Shown piece after piece: positions 1 to 8,685 of a DNA stretch of 64,000 bases. The notes under the pieces are model-generated. The model saw only the letters and a list, made by a program, of their open reading frames with translations, was not told the DNA's origin and did not search any database. This DNA is from UBA4742 sp037138595. Lineage in GTDB: Bacteria; Actinomycetota; Acidimicrobiia; Acidimicrobiales; Acidimicrobilacustridaceae. The stretch lies in the NCBI GenBank assembly GCA_037138595.1, contig JBAXIB010000002.1:1-64000 (forward strand). Direction: 5' to 3'. Position 1 is the stretch's first letter. Every line of letters begins with the position of its first letter. A program made the translations under genes and the position numbers.

Positions 1-58
1 GCATGTGTTAGGCACGCCGCCAGCGTTCGTCCTGAGCCAGGATCAAACTCTCCGTCGA
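1..58 (-). rRNA. rrs: 16S ribosomal RNA, 5' end (cut by the window edge)
   Basis: The reverse complement holds the universal 16S 5' primer site AGAGTTTGATCCTGGCTCAG at 51-32, followed by GACGAACGCTGGCGGCGTGC, the form usual in actinobacteria. By comparison with E. coli the mature 5' end should lie about seven bases before AGAGTTTG, near 58. Only the first ~58 nt are in the window; the rest of the rRNA operon runs off the left edge. tyrS lies upstream on the same strand. Confidence 0.96.
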
Positions 59-311
59 AATCTCAGAAATGGCGACAACCTGCCGGCGAACCGGAAGGCC
101 ATGTTCATTTCTTCGATTGGAGAGCCGGTGTCGAGGGGCTACCTCGGTTCACCGACTGGCACCAGAACAGACTGACTTGTCCGTTATTTGGTGCTGTGTG
201 CTGTTTTCAACGATCGCAACGATCTCAAGCAACCGATGCGCAAGCGCATCAGCCTGGAAGCTCGAGTTCGGGACGCGATCGCCCGCACTAGCTTTTTCGT
301 CCTCTATTCCG

Positions 312-324
312 TTTTCAAGGAGCA
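312..324 (-). promoter_or_regulatory. boxA-like rRNA antitermination element in the 16S leader
   Basis: The minus strand reads TGCTCCTTGAAAA, close to boxA elements that load NusB-S10 on rRNA leaders (E. coli TGCTCTTTAACA; Gram-positive TGCTCTTTGAAAA). It lies about 255 nt upstream of the 16S 5' end, as expected for a leader. A second, weaker TTGAAAAC match occurs at about 204-211. nusB itself is in this window (43134-43586). Function is inferred from the match. Confidence 0.6.
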
Positions 325-473
325 CCAAGTTGAGTGGATGCGTACATCCGCGCTCAACAGTCAAGCTCGAATTCGCGGCCATCACCGTAGTGATGTCCAC
401 CGGCCGGAGCCGGCTGCTTCACCTGCAGCCTTATTCCCGACAAGCGGGGACATGTGGTTTGAAGCGGAGTGCC

Positions 474-503
474 AACTTAGCGGGGCTCATTGCAGTGCGT
501 CAA
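474..503 (-). promoter_or_regulatory. Candidate rRNA operon promoter
   Basis: On the minus strand TTGACG (503-498) is followed after 18 nt by TAAGTT (479-474), a plausible -35/-10 pair upstream of boxA and 16S. A second weaker pair is TTGCTG (595-590), 17 nt, TAGGGT (572-567). rRNA operons often carry tandem promoters, but neither pair is strong by eye. The 614-bp stretch 59-672 otherwise holds only leader sequence and no gene I can support. Confidence 0.35.
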
Positions 504-633
504 ACCGGGGGGTTTAACGATTGCAAGCCACACGATGTGCAGCCCCCGCCTTGTTTGCGGATTGTCACCCTACCACCGATTGACCGTGACAGCAATGTAG
601 CCAAACGATAAGCATGCACCGGTTGCACCCCAC

Positions 634-657
634 GACGCCAAGCAAAGCTTGATCGTC
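634..657 (-). terminator. Possible hairpin terminator after tyrS
   Basis: Sixteen bases past the tyrS stop the minus strand can fold as GACG-AT-CAAGC-TTT-GCTTG-G-CGTC, nine base pairs with a small internal loop. No U-tract follows, so it is at best a U-less terminator of the kind proposed in actinobacteria, separating tyrS from the rRNA promoters. Confidence 0.3.
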
Positions 658-672
658 AACGTCGCCGAACGA

Positions 673-1950
673 CTACCTACAGTGAAGAAGTTCGAATCGC
701 TTCTTGCCCCGGCGCACCAGCAGGAAACGATCGTGAACCAAGTCGCGCTCGTTCACGGTGTCCTCGAGCGATAGGCGCTTGCCGTTCACCGCGAATTCGT
801 TGGCATCAAGGCCCCGACGGGCGTCGCTATTCGATGTGACGAGGGTGGTGAGCGCGGCGAGTTCGACGGCAGGGATCCCAGCCGCGAGCTGCGATCGCTC
901 AACAGCGGCGGTGGGCAGCTCGGCCGCCAACATGACAAAGGACTGAGCGTCGACTGAACCTGCGCCGCCGCCGAAGAGCAACTCGGATGCTCCTGCGGCA
1001 GCAACGGCGGCTTCCTGGCCGTGTATGAGCGCCGTCATCTCATGGGCTAGTCGTCGTTGCCCCGTTCGAGATTCCGGACTCGACGCGTGCTGAGCCGCGA
1101 CCGCCGTTGCCTCCCCGACCGGGAGCAAAGTCAGTTGCAACAAGAACCGCTCGATATCGCGATCATCTACGTTCATCCAGTATTGGTAGAAGGCATAGGG
1201 CGAGGTTTTCGCAGGGCTGAGCCAAATAGCTCCGTCAGCACTCTTTCCATACTTCGCACCATCGGCTCGGGTAATCAGCGGAACGGTCAACCCATGGGCA
1301 GCTGCACCTGACCTTCGCCGGATCAGGTCAATCCCGGCCGTAATATTGCCCCACTGATCAGATCCACCCACCTGAAGCTCACAGCCACGATTGCCGTGCA
1401 ACCACCAGTAATCGTTGGCTTGCAGGAGCATGTAACTGAACTCGGTGTAGGAAATGCCGTTCTCGCTCGATACCCGTGCCTTGACCGAGTCCTTCGCCAA
1501 CATTGCGTTCACCGTGATGTGTTTGCCCACATCACGCAAGAACTCAAGCATGGACAGTTGAGCAGTCCACGTGCGGTTATCTAGGACTTCTGCGCCCGAA
1601 TCACCCGCCGAGAAATCCAGGAACCGCTCGAGTTGCGGTGTAATTCCGGCCAGGTTTTCGTCGATGGCGGTTTGGTCCAACAGGGAACGCTCATCGGCAC
1701 GGCCGCCTGGATCACCGATCATTCCGGTGGCGCCACCGGCTACGGCAATTGGCCGGTGTCCAGCATCTTGAAATCGCCGCAAGAGGAGCAACGGGACCAA
1801 ATTACCGATATGGAGGCTGTCGGCGGTCGGGTCAAACCCGCTGTACACGGCCATTGGACCTGTGCTCAGACGCTCACGAAGGCGATCCATGTCGGTGCTG
1901 TCATGGATCAAGCCACGCGCCGCGAGATCGGCAAGAATTCCATCGCTCAT
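673..1950 (-). CDS. tyrS: Tyrosyl-tRNA synthetase
   Basis: Charges tRNA-Tyr with tyrosine in the cytoplasm. The 425-residue protein is a normal length for bacterial TyrRS. It shows the class I signature HIGN near residue 47 in SGFDPTADSLHIGN, the KMSKS-type loop KYGKS near residue 230, and a C-terminal S4 RNA-binding domain (EFAVNGKRLSLED onward). I chose the ATG at 1950 (MSDGILADL) over an upstream TTG at 1971 because it fits family N-termini and a TTGACG-17-GAACGT promoter ends exactly six bases before it. The gene stands alone between a divergent membrane-protein gene and the rRNA operon. Confidence 0.97.
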   Translation of the reverse strand: MSDGILADLAARGLIHDSTDMDRLRERLSTGPMAVYSGFDPTADSLHIGNLVPLLLLRRFQDAGHRPIAVAGGATGMIGDPGGRADERSLLDQTAIDENLAGITPQLERFLDFSAGDSGAEVLDNRTWTAQLSMLEFLRDVGKHITVNAMLAKDSVKARVSSENGISYTEFSYMLLQANDYWWLHGNRGCELQVGGSDQWGNITAGIDLIRRRSGAAAHGLTVPLITRADGAKYGKSADGAIWLSPAKTSPYAFYQYWMNVDDRDIERFLLQLTLLPVGEATAVAAQHASSPESRTGQRRLAHEMTALIHGQEAAVAAAGASELLFGGGAGSVDAQSFVMLAAELPTAAVERSQLAAGIPAVELAALTTLVTSNSDARRGLDANEFAVNGKRLSLEDTVNERDLVHDRFLLVRRGKKRFELLHCR

Positions 1951-1956
1951 CCGGTC

Positions 1957-1985
1957 ACGTTCGCCGCACAATCGGCCACCGTCAA
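1957..1985 (-). promoter_or_regulatory. Candidate leaderless promoter of tyrS
   Basis: On the minus strand TTGACG (1985-1980), 17 nt, GAACGT (1962-1957), then GACCGG and the ATG. A start site six to seven bases past the -10 would fall on the start codon. The -35 and spacing are good, but the -10 lacks its first T, so this is tentative. Confidence 0.4.
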
Positions 1986-2029
1986 CTCGATTCGGTCAAA
2001 CGCCCTTCGACGCGCCACCATAGAACCCG

Positions 2030-2605
2030 ATGACCACGGTTGATAGCAGTGCCGAATCCGGCCACGAATCTCTCGACGGCGACGGCGAAGCACGGTCTCG
2101 TTGGGGCCGCGTTGGCCGGTTTTCGCTCGGACTCGTGGTCGTCTTATTGATCGCCATGTGGGGCGGAATCTTCTTCGGGTTCTTTGACAAGACCGCGCCG
2201 GGCACGTTGGACGATCGTTCGTACGGGGAACAAAGCGAGACATTGTGCGCGTCGGCGAAACAACAACTTGACGCGCTTCCTAAGGCCTTCGAAACCACCG
2301 ACCATGTTGCGCGTGCCGATGTCGTCGCGCAATCAAATCTTCAACTTCGAGCGCTCCTCGACCAGATTTCAGTGGGATCGCCTGCGAATGGACGCGACGG
2401 AATGATGACTCAGGAATGGCTCGGCGACTGGGCCACCTATATCGCTAACCGCGAGGACTACGCCACGCGCTTGCGATCCGATGAAATGGCACGTTTTTAC
2501 GAAACGCCGAAAAGCTCGGCATCGGAACAGATCAGCAAGCCAATTGATCGCTTCGCATATGTCAATCACATGCCCTCATGTGACACCCCGAAAGACATGT
2601 CGTAA
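2030..2605 (+). CDS. Single-pass membrane protein of unknown function
   Basis: I do not recognise a family. The 191-residue product has an acidic N-terminus, a basic patch, then one membrane helix at about residues 29-51 (FSLGLVVVLLIAMWGGIFFGF), so the remaining ~140 residues are probably outside the membrane. That part holds two cysteines (CASAKQQL and MPSCDTP) that could pair, and it looks mainly helical and soluble. It is divergent from tyrS and convergent with the NUDIX gene. The ATG at 2030 is the only well placed start. Orthologues in related genomes seem likely, but that is inference. Confidence 0.75.
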   Translation: MTTVDSSAESGHESLDGDGEARSRWGRVGRFSLGLVVVLLIAMWGGIFFGFFDKTAPGTLDDRSYGEQSETLCASAKQQLDALPKAFETTDHVARADVVAQSNLQLRALLDQISVGSPANGRDGMMTQEWLGDWATYIANREDYATRLRSDEMARFYETPKSSASEQISKPIDRFAYVNHMPSCDTPKDMS

Positions 2606-2691
2606 CCCACACCGCGCAAAATTGTGCAACTAGGTGCACCCTGTCGCGGGTCGTTGCGTTGACAGTTGCCGCGGTCAGAACCAACCGGCCG

Positions 2692-3345
2692 TCACACCAG
2701 CGAACGCGCAACGATCACGCCGCGCTCGATCAGACGAACGGTACCGACATCAAGGGCGAGTAATCGTGCGTCCTTTTCGAGGTCGGCGACAGACATCCAT
2801 CGCAGGGCATCGGATTCGTGGTTGCGCCGTCCAACTGCGCCGAGCGGAGCAATCACAACAAAGCGAACATCGAGATGAAGGTGCCGATCCTCCCCTGGCG
2901 GACTGACCTCGTGGATGTCAAGATCAATCGCTGGTTGCACCACGCGAAGGTCTTCGATGCCAGTTTCCTCAGATGCTTCGCGCTGCGCAACACCCGCCAA
3001 ATTGCTGTCGCCGTCAGCGTGACCGCCAGGCTGTAACCAGCGCTTCAATTTTCGATGAAACAGCAGCAGGACATTTTCGACATGTGCATCAACCACTACT
3101 GCCGACCCGGTGAGGTGACCGTCGACACTCGAGCGGTGCAACGCGTCAGGGTGGGCATCAAGAAAAGTCACCATCTCGTTGCGGACTCGCAGTTGTTGCG
3201 GGTCATCACTCATAAAGGCGGTCAACAATCGGCGCGCATCGCGAAGATCGGACGTCGGTTGCATCGCCACGTCGTGAGCAGCGTGCAGAACCCACTGACG
3301 AGATTGCAGCGACGCGTTCAGATTCATGGCGTCGCGCAAGGACAT
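2692..3345 (-). CDS. NUDIX family hydrolase
   Basis: The 217-residue protein carries a NUDIX box at about residues 107-130: GGHADGDSNLAGVAQ then REASEETGI. The REUXEEXGU half is perfect, so Mg-dependent hydrolysis of a nucleoside-diphosphate-linked substrate is the expected chemistry; the substrate is unknown. In the GX5E half the usual acidic residue reads Ser if spaced canonically, although a neighbouring Asp could fill in. About 75 residues precede the domain. The ATG lies six bases past the argH stop, so the gene is probably the last of the arginine operon. Confidence 0.88.
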   Translation of the reverse strand: MSLRDAMNLNASLQSRQWVLHAAHDVAMQPTSDLRDARRLLTAFMSDDPQQLRVRNEMVTFLDAHPDALHRSSVDGHLTGSAVVVDAHVENVLLLFHRKLKRWLQPGGHADGDSNLAGVAQREASEETGIEDLRVVQPAIDLDIHEVSPPGEDRHLHLDVRFVVIAPLGAVGRRNHESDALRWMSVADLEKDARLLALDVGTVRLIERGVIVARSLV

Positions 3346-3351
3346 TACGGA

Positions 3352-4740
3352 CTAAGAACCTGCAGCGATGCGGGCCTGGTCGGCTGCGTGCCGAAGGCGG
3401 AATCGTTCAAACTGCTCGGCTACCGCCTCAGGACCTGCTCCGCCACGAGTGGTTCGCCGCCGCACGGAGACACCGGGTTCCAATAACGTAACGGCATCAG
3501 GACCAAATGCGTCGTGAGCAGCGACGAGGTCCTCGAGGGTCGCATCGCCGGAGATCGCGTCCCGAACCAGCGAACCAACGATTGCGTGTGCGTCACGAAA
3601 AGGCACTCCAGTTGTAACGAGATATTCGGCCAGATCTGTGGCTGAACTTGTCGGACTGTCGGCGGCGCGTTGCATGGCCTCAGTATCGAAGACTGACGAT
3701 GCCAGCAACCCCGACATCGCAGCGAGGGCCAAATTGACCTGATCAAGCGCGTCGAAAAGCGGCTCTTTGTCCTCCTGCAAGTCACGGTTGTAAGCGAGGG
3801 GAAGTGCTTTAAGGGTTGCCAGAAACCCGGTCAGATGGCCGATGAGCCGACCAGCTTTGCCCCGAGCCAACTCGGCAATATCAGGATTCTTCTTCTGCGG
3901 AAGCATCGAGCTGCCAGTTGCATACTCGTCCGCCAACGACAAAAAACCGAACTCGACGGTTGACCACAAAATGACTTCCTCGCCAATGCGCGAGAGGTGC
4001 ACCCCCAACAGGGCGAGGTCGAACAACGTCTCGGCAACGAAATCACGGTCACTTACGGCGTCGAGCGAATTGTCGAACGCGGCAGCAAAACCCAAATCGG
4101 CGGCAACCGACGGCGGATCAAGCGCAAGCGAAGAACCCGCGAGTGCGCCTGCACCTAGTGGCGACACGTCAAGGCGCCGCCGGGTGTCTATCAGCCGGTC
4201 AACATCGCGTGCCAGTGCCCATGCATGAGCCAACAAGTGATGAGCAAGCAACACTGGTTGCGCTCGTTGTAAATGGGTGTAACCAGGTAGATACGCGTCG
4301 CCGGCGGCCTGAGCCAATTCGACTAAGACCTCTTGCAACATCAGGACGCGACCGGCGACCAACTGAATCTCACGTTTGGCGAATAGCCGTAGATCGGTGG
4401 CGATTTGGTCATTGCGGCTGCGTCCGGTGTGGAGTTTCGCTCCAGCTGGTCCCGCGAGTTCGGTGACACGCCTCTCAATCGCGGTATGGATGTCCTCGTC
4501 GGAATCCAAATAAACGAACCGGTCATTGACTAGCTCGTCGCCAGCCTGATCAAGTGCGGCAAGTACCGCAGTGCCTTCATCGTCGGTCAAGATCGACGCA
4601 AGTACTAGTCCGCGTACATGCGCCTTCGACCCCACGAGGTCATCGTGAGCGAGCCGTTTATCAAACGGCAGGCTCACGGTGAAGGCCAACAATTCGGCTG
4701 ACGGTTCACCATCAAAACGACCATGCCAAAGGGTGCTCAT
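3352..4740 (-). CDS. argH: Argininosuccinate lyase
   Basis: Splits argininosuccinate to arginine and fumarate, the last step of arginine synthesis. The 462-residue protein has the fumarase/aspartase superfamily signature GSSMLPQKKNPD with the mobile catalytic loop, plus the HTGRSRNDQ and YTHLQRAQP motifs. The ATG at 4740 overlaps the argG stop as ATGA, which fixes the start (MSTLWHGRF) and implies translational coupling. An upstream in-frame extension to 4818 lies inside argG and is unlikely to be used. Confidence 0.98.
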   Translation of the reverse strand: MSTLWHGRFDGEPSAELLAFTVSLPFDKRLAHDDLVGSKAHVRGLVLASILTDDEGTAVLAALDQAGDELVNDRFVYLDSDEDIHTAIERRVTELAGPAGAKLHTGRSRNDQIATDLRLFAKREIQLVAGRVLMLQEVLVELAQAAGDAYLPGYTHLQRAQPVLLAHHLLAHAWALARDVDRLIDTRRRLDVSPLGAGALAGSSLALDPPSVAADLGFAAAFDNSLDAVSDRDFVAETLFDLALLGVHLSRIGEEVILWSTVEFGFLSLADEYATGSSMLPQKKNPDIAELARGKAGRLIGHLTGFLATLKALPLAYNRDLQEDKEPLFDALDQVNLALAAMSGLLASSVFDTEAMQRAADSPTSSATDLAEYLVTTGVPFRDAHAIVGSLVRDAISGDATLEDLVAAHDAFGPDAVTLLEPGVSVRRRTTRGGAGPEAVAEQFERFRLRHAADQARIAAGS

Positions 4741-5957
4741 GTCGGATGCCCGTCCCGTGCATTCGCTGCGTCCTTTTGCGATTGCTTGGCCGCCCAGGTC
4801 TGAACACCTAAGCCCCAAAGTTTGACGAAACCTTCCGAGTCGACGTGATTGAACGTGTCTTCCGCTTCGTAGGTCGCGAGTCCATAGTCATAGAGGCTCC
4901 ACTCACTGCGCCGTCCCACGACAAAACAACGACCCGGTTCGAGCCGAAGCCGAACGTCACCAGTCACGAACCGCTGGCTTTCGTCGATGAATGCGTCAAG
5001 CGCTTGCTTGAGCGGCGAATACCAAAACCCGTCATAGACCAGATCGGCATATCGTCCCTCGAGTCGCTGTTTTTCGTGAAAGAGATCGCGCTCGAGGCAG
5101 ATGCCTTCCAGATCGATGTGAGCCATGATGAGTGCCAGCGCTGCCGGTGCTTCGTAGGTTTCGCGACTTTTGATTCCAACCCGCCGATTCTCGACCATGT
5201 CGAGTCGGCCCCAGCCATACGAACCGACAATGTCATTCAGTATCGTCACGAGTTCCCAGAGTGGGAGCGGCCGATCGTCTAATGCAACCGGCACTCCTTG
5301 TTCGAATCGAATGGTGATTTCGCGCGACTCGCTGACCCGCGCATTGGTCATCGACCACACGCCTTCGGGTGGCCGAGCCCAGGGATCTTCCATTTCACCG
5401 CACTCGATGGCCCGACCCCATAAATTGTCATCGATTGAGTAGGGCTGTTCTTTGGTCACCTTGATTGGTATCGCGTACCGCTCGGCGTATTCGATTGAAT
5501 CAGCCCGGGTCATGCCCCAATTACGCACTGGCGCGACAACTTCAAGATCAGGCGCGAGAGCACGCGTTGCGACCTCAAAACGAACTTGGTCGTTTCCTTT
5601 TCCGGTGCAACCGTGGGCAATAGCGTCAGCATCGAACCGCCGAGCAACTTCGACAAGGTGCTTGACGATCACCGGACGCGATAATGCGGAGACCAGTGGA
5701 TAACGATTCTCGTAAAGCGCGTTTGCCTTCAGCGCCGGCGCCACGAAATCTCGCGCAAACTCTTCACGACAATCGACGACGACCGCGTCAGTGGCACCCG
5801 CGCGAATCGCGCGTTCCTCGATGGCCTCCCAGTCGCCACCTTGGCCAAGATCGCAGGCAACTGCGATCACCTCGACGCCAAGTTCTTCGATCATCCACCG
5901 AACCGCGACGGAGGTATCTAAGCCGCCGCTATAGGCAAGCACTACTCGATTAGCCAT
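4737..5957 (-). CDS. argG: Argininosuccinate synthase
   Basis: Joins citrulline and aspartate using ATP. The 406-residue protein begins MANRVVLAYSGGLDTSV, with the PP-loop SGGLDTS near the N-terminus, and carries the GCTGKGNDQVRFE motif around residue 117. Length is normal. It follows argR by a 57-nt gap, the widest in the operon, with a GGAGT ribosome site before the ATG, so it may also be translated independently. It ends in an ATGA overlap with argH. Confidence 0.98.
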   Translation of the reverse strand: MANRVVLAYSGGLDTSVAVRWMIEELGVEVIAVACDLGQGGDWEAIEERAIRAGATDAVVVDCREEFARDFVAPALKANALYENRYPLVSALSRPVIVKHLVEVARRFDADAIAHGCTGKGNDQVRFEVATRALAPDLEVVAPVRNWGMTRADSIEYAERYAIPIKVTKEQPYSIDDNLWGRAIECGEMEDPWARPPEGVWSMTNARVSESREITIRFEQGVPVALDDRPLPLWELVTILNDIVGSYGWGRLDMVENRRVGIKSRETYEAPAALALIMAHIDLEGICLERDLFHEKQRLEGRYADLVYDGFWYSPLKQALDAFIDESQRFVTGDVRLRLEPGRCFVVGRRSEWSLYDYGLATYEAEDTFNHVDSEGFVKLWGLGVQTWAAKQSQKDAANARDGHPT

Positions 5958-6014
5958 GGTTGACTCCTGAAATTGGTGAACCGTGCACGATCACATTCGT
6001 GGAGGGGATGTGCA

Positions 6015-6530
6015 TTACAACCCCGCAAGATCAGTCATGGCATCAGCTACTGCTGCGCCACCAGCCGACTCCGAAACCACCACAATAAGGGTGTCGTCTC
6101 CGGCCACCGTGCCGAGTATGTCGGGCAACCCGGCCCGATCGAGTGCAGAACCAACGACATGAGCCGAACCAGGCGGAGTTCTTAACACCACGAGATTCGC
6201 TGAGTACGCGACTTCGACAACCCAGTCACCAAAGACGCGACGGAGGTGATCTTCTGGCGCAACCTGATGCGCCGGCATTTCCGGAATCGCATACGCGCTC
6301 TCGCCCCCGGCAACTCGTACTTTGATCGCGCCGAGATCGGCAAGATCGCGAGACACCGTTGCTTGGGTCGCGAGGCAACCTTCAGCAGCGAGAAGTTCCA
6401 CAAGCTGCGGATGACTTTGTACCGAATTGCGCTCAATGAGCTTGCCAATCAAGTGTTGCCGTTGCGCCTTACCCAAGCGCGCCGTGGCGACGGGCTTTGC
6501 AGCGCGAGGCGCGCTTCGACGGGTACTCAT
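6015..6530 (-). CDS. argR: Arginine repressor
   Basis: ArgR is a hexameric DNA-binding protein that uses arginine as corepressor. The 171-residue product has a basic N-terminal tail, a winged helix-turn-helix at about residues 20-70 (KAQRQHLIGKLIE to ATVSRDLADLGAIKV), and the C-terminal oligomerisation/arginine-binding core with GTVAGDDTLIVV. The ATG at 6530 overlaps the argF stop as ATGA. Two ARG-box-like sites lie on the argC promoter (10613-10646), so the operon is probably autoregulated through its own fifth gene. Confidence 0.96.
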   Translation of the reverse strand: MSTRRSAPRAAKPVATARLGKAQRQHLIGKLIERNSVQSHPQLVELLAAEGCLATQATVSRDLADLGAIKVRVAGGESAYAIPEMPAHQVAPEDHLRRVFGDWVVEVAYSANLVVLRTPPGSAHVVGSALDRAGLPDILGTVAGDDTLIVVVSESAGGAAVADAMTDLAGL

Positions 6531-7417
6531 GACTGCACCATGATCCACGAAAGAAGTCCTCGAGCTGCATGCATGCGATTGCGGGCTTGGGGCCACACGA
6601 GACTTCCTGGTCCGTCTACAACATCACCCGACACTTCCTCACCACGATGTGCAGGCAAGCAATGGAGAAACACCGCGTTGGGGGCCGCGTGCAACATCAA
6701 CGCAGTATCGACCGTGAATCCGTCAAATGCCTGCTGGCGCACGTTCGCTTCGCTTTCTTGTCCCATCGACGTCCAGACGTCGGTATACACGGCGTCCGCA
6801 CCTTCAACTCCAGTAGCCGGATCGCTGGTCAGGAATGGCTCGATGCCAACCGCCCCAAGACGGGACAGGGCGCGATCACTCAATCCATAGCCAGATGGTG
6901 ATGCGATTCGTACCGACATGCCCAACATGCCAGCCGCGAGCGCAAGAGACCGAGCGACGTTGTTGCCATCGCCCACATAGGCCAAGACCCGACCATCAAG
7001 TGACCCAAAATGCTGCCGCATGGTGAGCACATCAGCGAGTGCTTGCATCGGGTGGCCTTCGTCAGACAATAAGTTCACGATTGGAACAAGATTGGTCTCA
7101 GCCATTCGTTCGAGGTGCCGGTGATCGAAGACTCGAGCACCGATCGCCGCGTGGTAGCAAGCCAAGGTCTTCGTTAAATCCTCGACGCTTTCGCGTACAT
7201 CGAGTGAAACCTCGTCGGCTCGGATGGTCACTGGATGGCCACCGAGTTGTGATACGGCCATCTCCATCGAGTTGCGAGTGCGCGCCGATGCTTTTTCAAA
7301 CAACAGCGCCATCCCTTGGCCCGCCAACACGGGGGCTACCGAAGTGCGTTCCGATAACTGGAGAATCGTTTGGAGTTCGCTGACGGAAAGGTCGTCAATT
7401 TCAAGTAAGTGCCTCAT
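6527..7417 (-). CDS. argF: Ornithine carbamoyltransferase
   Basis: Makes citrulline from ornithine and carbamoyl phosphate. The 296-residue protein has the OTC hallmarks DVWTSMGQE (ornithine-side SMG loop) and HCLPAHRGEE. The carbamoyl-phosphate motif, usually STRTR, reads SARTR in FEKASARTRNSME, so one Thr is Ala. HPMQALADV matches the HPxQ motif. It overlaps argD upstream and argR downstream by ATGA. It is clearly distinct from the aspartate enzyme pyrB at 41464-42429, which keeps STRTR. Confidence 0.96.
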   Translation of the reverse strand: MRHLLEIDDLSVSELQTILQLSERTSVAPVLAGQGMALLFEKASARTRNSMEMAVSQLGGHPVTIRADEVSLDVRESVEDLTKTLACYHAAIGARVFDHRHLERMAETNLVPIVNLLSDEGHPMQALADVLTMRQHFGSLDGRVLAYVGDGNNVARSLALAAGMLGMSVRIASPSGYGLSDRALSRLGAVGIEPFLTSDPATGVEGADAVYTDVWTSMGQESEANVRQQAFDGFTVDTALMLHAAPNAVFLHCLPAHRGEEVSGDVVDGPGSLVWPQARNRMHAARGLLSWIMVQS

Positions 7418-8685
7418 GTTGCTTCTCCGATGTTCTGCAAGACCACAGCCAGCAGAGCGACTGCCTCAGCTATCTCGTCGTCGTTGACCAAGAGCGGCGG
7501 CGCGAACCGAAGTGCGGTAGGGGTTACAGCATTGACGATGAGGCCAGCATCTAGCGCTGCTGACGCTGCCTGTTTCGCGTCGATTCCCGGAACGAGTTCT
7601 GCCGCTACTAGCAGTCCCAAGCCTCGCACTTCCTGAACTTGAGGGAGTCGTTCGAGTTCCGATTTTAAACGCGCACCTCGCTCGCGAGCGCGAGTTGGAA
7701 CGTCCTCACGTTCCATGACCGACAGCACCGCGTTGGCCGCGGCTGATGCCAATGGTTGACCGCCAAAAGTGCTTCCGTGGTCGCCGGGGGACATTGCGGC
7801 TGCGATCTCCCGTCGAGCCCAACAAGCACCGATCGGCACCCCATTACCGAGGGCCTTCGCCATGGTCACAACATCTGGCTGCACGTCGTAATGCTCGAAA
7901 CCAAACCAACGGCCAGTGCGACCGAGACCGGTTTGCACCTCGTCGATCATCAGCAGTACGCCACGCTCGTCGCAGAGCGCACGCGCTCCTTGCATGTACG
8001 CCGTATCAGCCGGATTCACACCGCCCTCACCTTGTACCGATTCGAGCAGGATCGCCGCAACCGATGGGTCAACAGCATTTCTCAGCGCATCAAGATCATT
8101 CCAGGGTGCGTGACGGAATCCTTCGGGCAACGGTTGAAACGCTTCGTGCTTCGCTGGTTGTCCAGTGGCATGTAACGTCGCCAGCGTGCGGCCATGAAAC
8201 GATCCATACGCGCTCACCACGACGTGTTTGCCTCGGCCGCCCCATCGACGTGCCAGTTTGATCGCCGCCTCGTTGGCTTCCGCTCCCGAATTACACAAAA
8301 AGACCTGCCCGCCGCCACCGAGAAGTCGATCGAGTGTTACGGCAAGTTCGGCTCCAGGCGCCGTAGCAAACAGGTTCGAGGTATGCAGCAATGTCGATGC
8401 TTGTCGACTGAGGGCTTCGGCAACTTCCGGGTGAGCATGACCGAGGCCGACCACCGCGAGACCGGTAAGAAAATCGAGGTACCGCTTATCGTTGGTGTCC
8501 CACAGTTGCGTGCCTTCACCTCGCACAAATTCAACGGTTGGCGCGCCATAGGTGGGCCAAAATGGGCAATGGTCAAGCCCCGGTGGCACCGCTGGGACTG
8601 GCGGGTGCACGCTGCTTTGCGGGCCAGATTGCGTCATGGGTGGTGCGGCCGGCAAGCCGGCCGCTTTCGAAGACGGATCGCTCAC
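7414..8685 (-). CDS. argD: Acetylornithine aminotransferase
   Basis: A class III pyridoxal-phosphate transaminase that converts N-acetylglutamate semialdehyde to N-acetylornithine. The 423-residue protein shows MIDEVQTGLGRTG (PLP ring-binding Asp and Gln) and the Schiff-base lysine in VTMAKALGNGVPIG. The first ~35 residues are an unusual Pro/Ala/Ser-rich extension before CPFWPTYG; the GTG start at 8685 is supported by a GTGA overlap with the argB stop, so the extension may be real. Confidence 0.97.
   Translation of the reverse strand: MSDPSSKAAGLPAAPPMTQSGPQSSVHPPVPAVPPGLDHCPFWPTYGAPTVEFVRGEGTQLWDTNDKRYLDFLTGLAVVGLGHAHPEVAEALSRQASTLLHTSNLFATAPGAELAVTLDRLLGGGGQVFLCNSGAEANEAAIKLARRWGGRGKHVVVSAYGSFHGRTLATLHATGQPAKHEAFQPLPEGFRHAPWNDLDALRNAVDPSVAAILLESVQGEGGVNPADTAYMQGARALCDERGVLLMIDEVQTGLGRTGRWFGFEHYDVQPDVVTMAKALGNGVPIGACWARREIAAAMSPGDHGSTFGGQPLASAAANAVLSVMEREDVPTRARERGARLKSELERLPQVQEVRGLGLLVAAELVPGIDAKQAASAALDAGLIVNAVTPTALRFAPPLLVNDDEIAEAVALLAVVLQNIGEAT

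Noticed and set aside
69..611. A 180-codon open frame on the plus strand next to the 16S gene
   Set aside because: It lies antisense to the rRNA leader and promoters, is rich in Arg/Ser/Cys without any domain, and several other frames are open there too.
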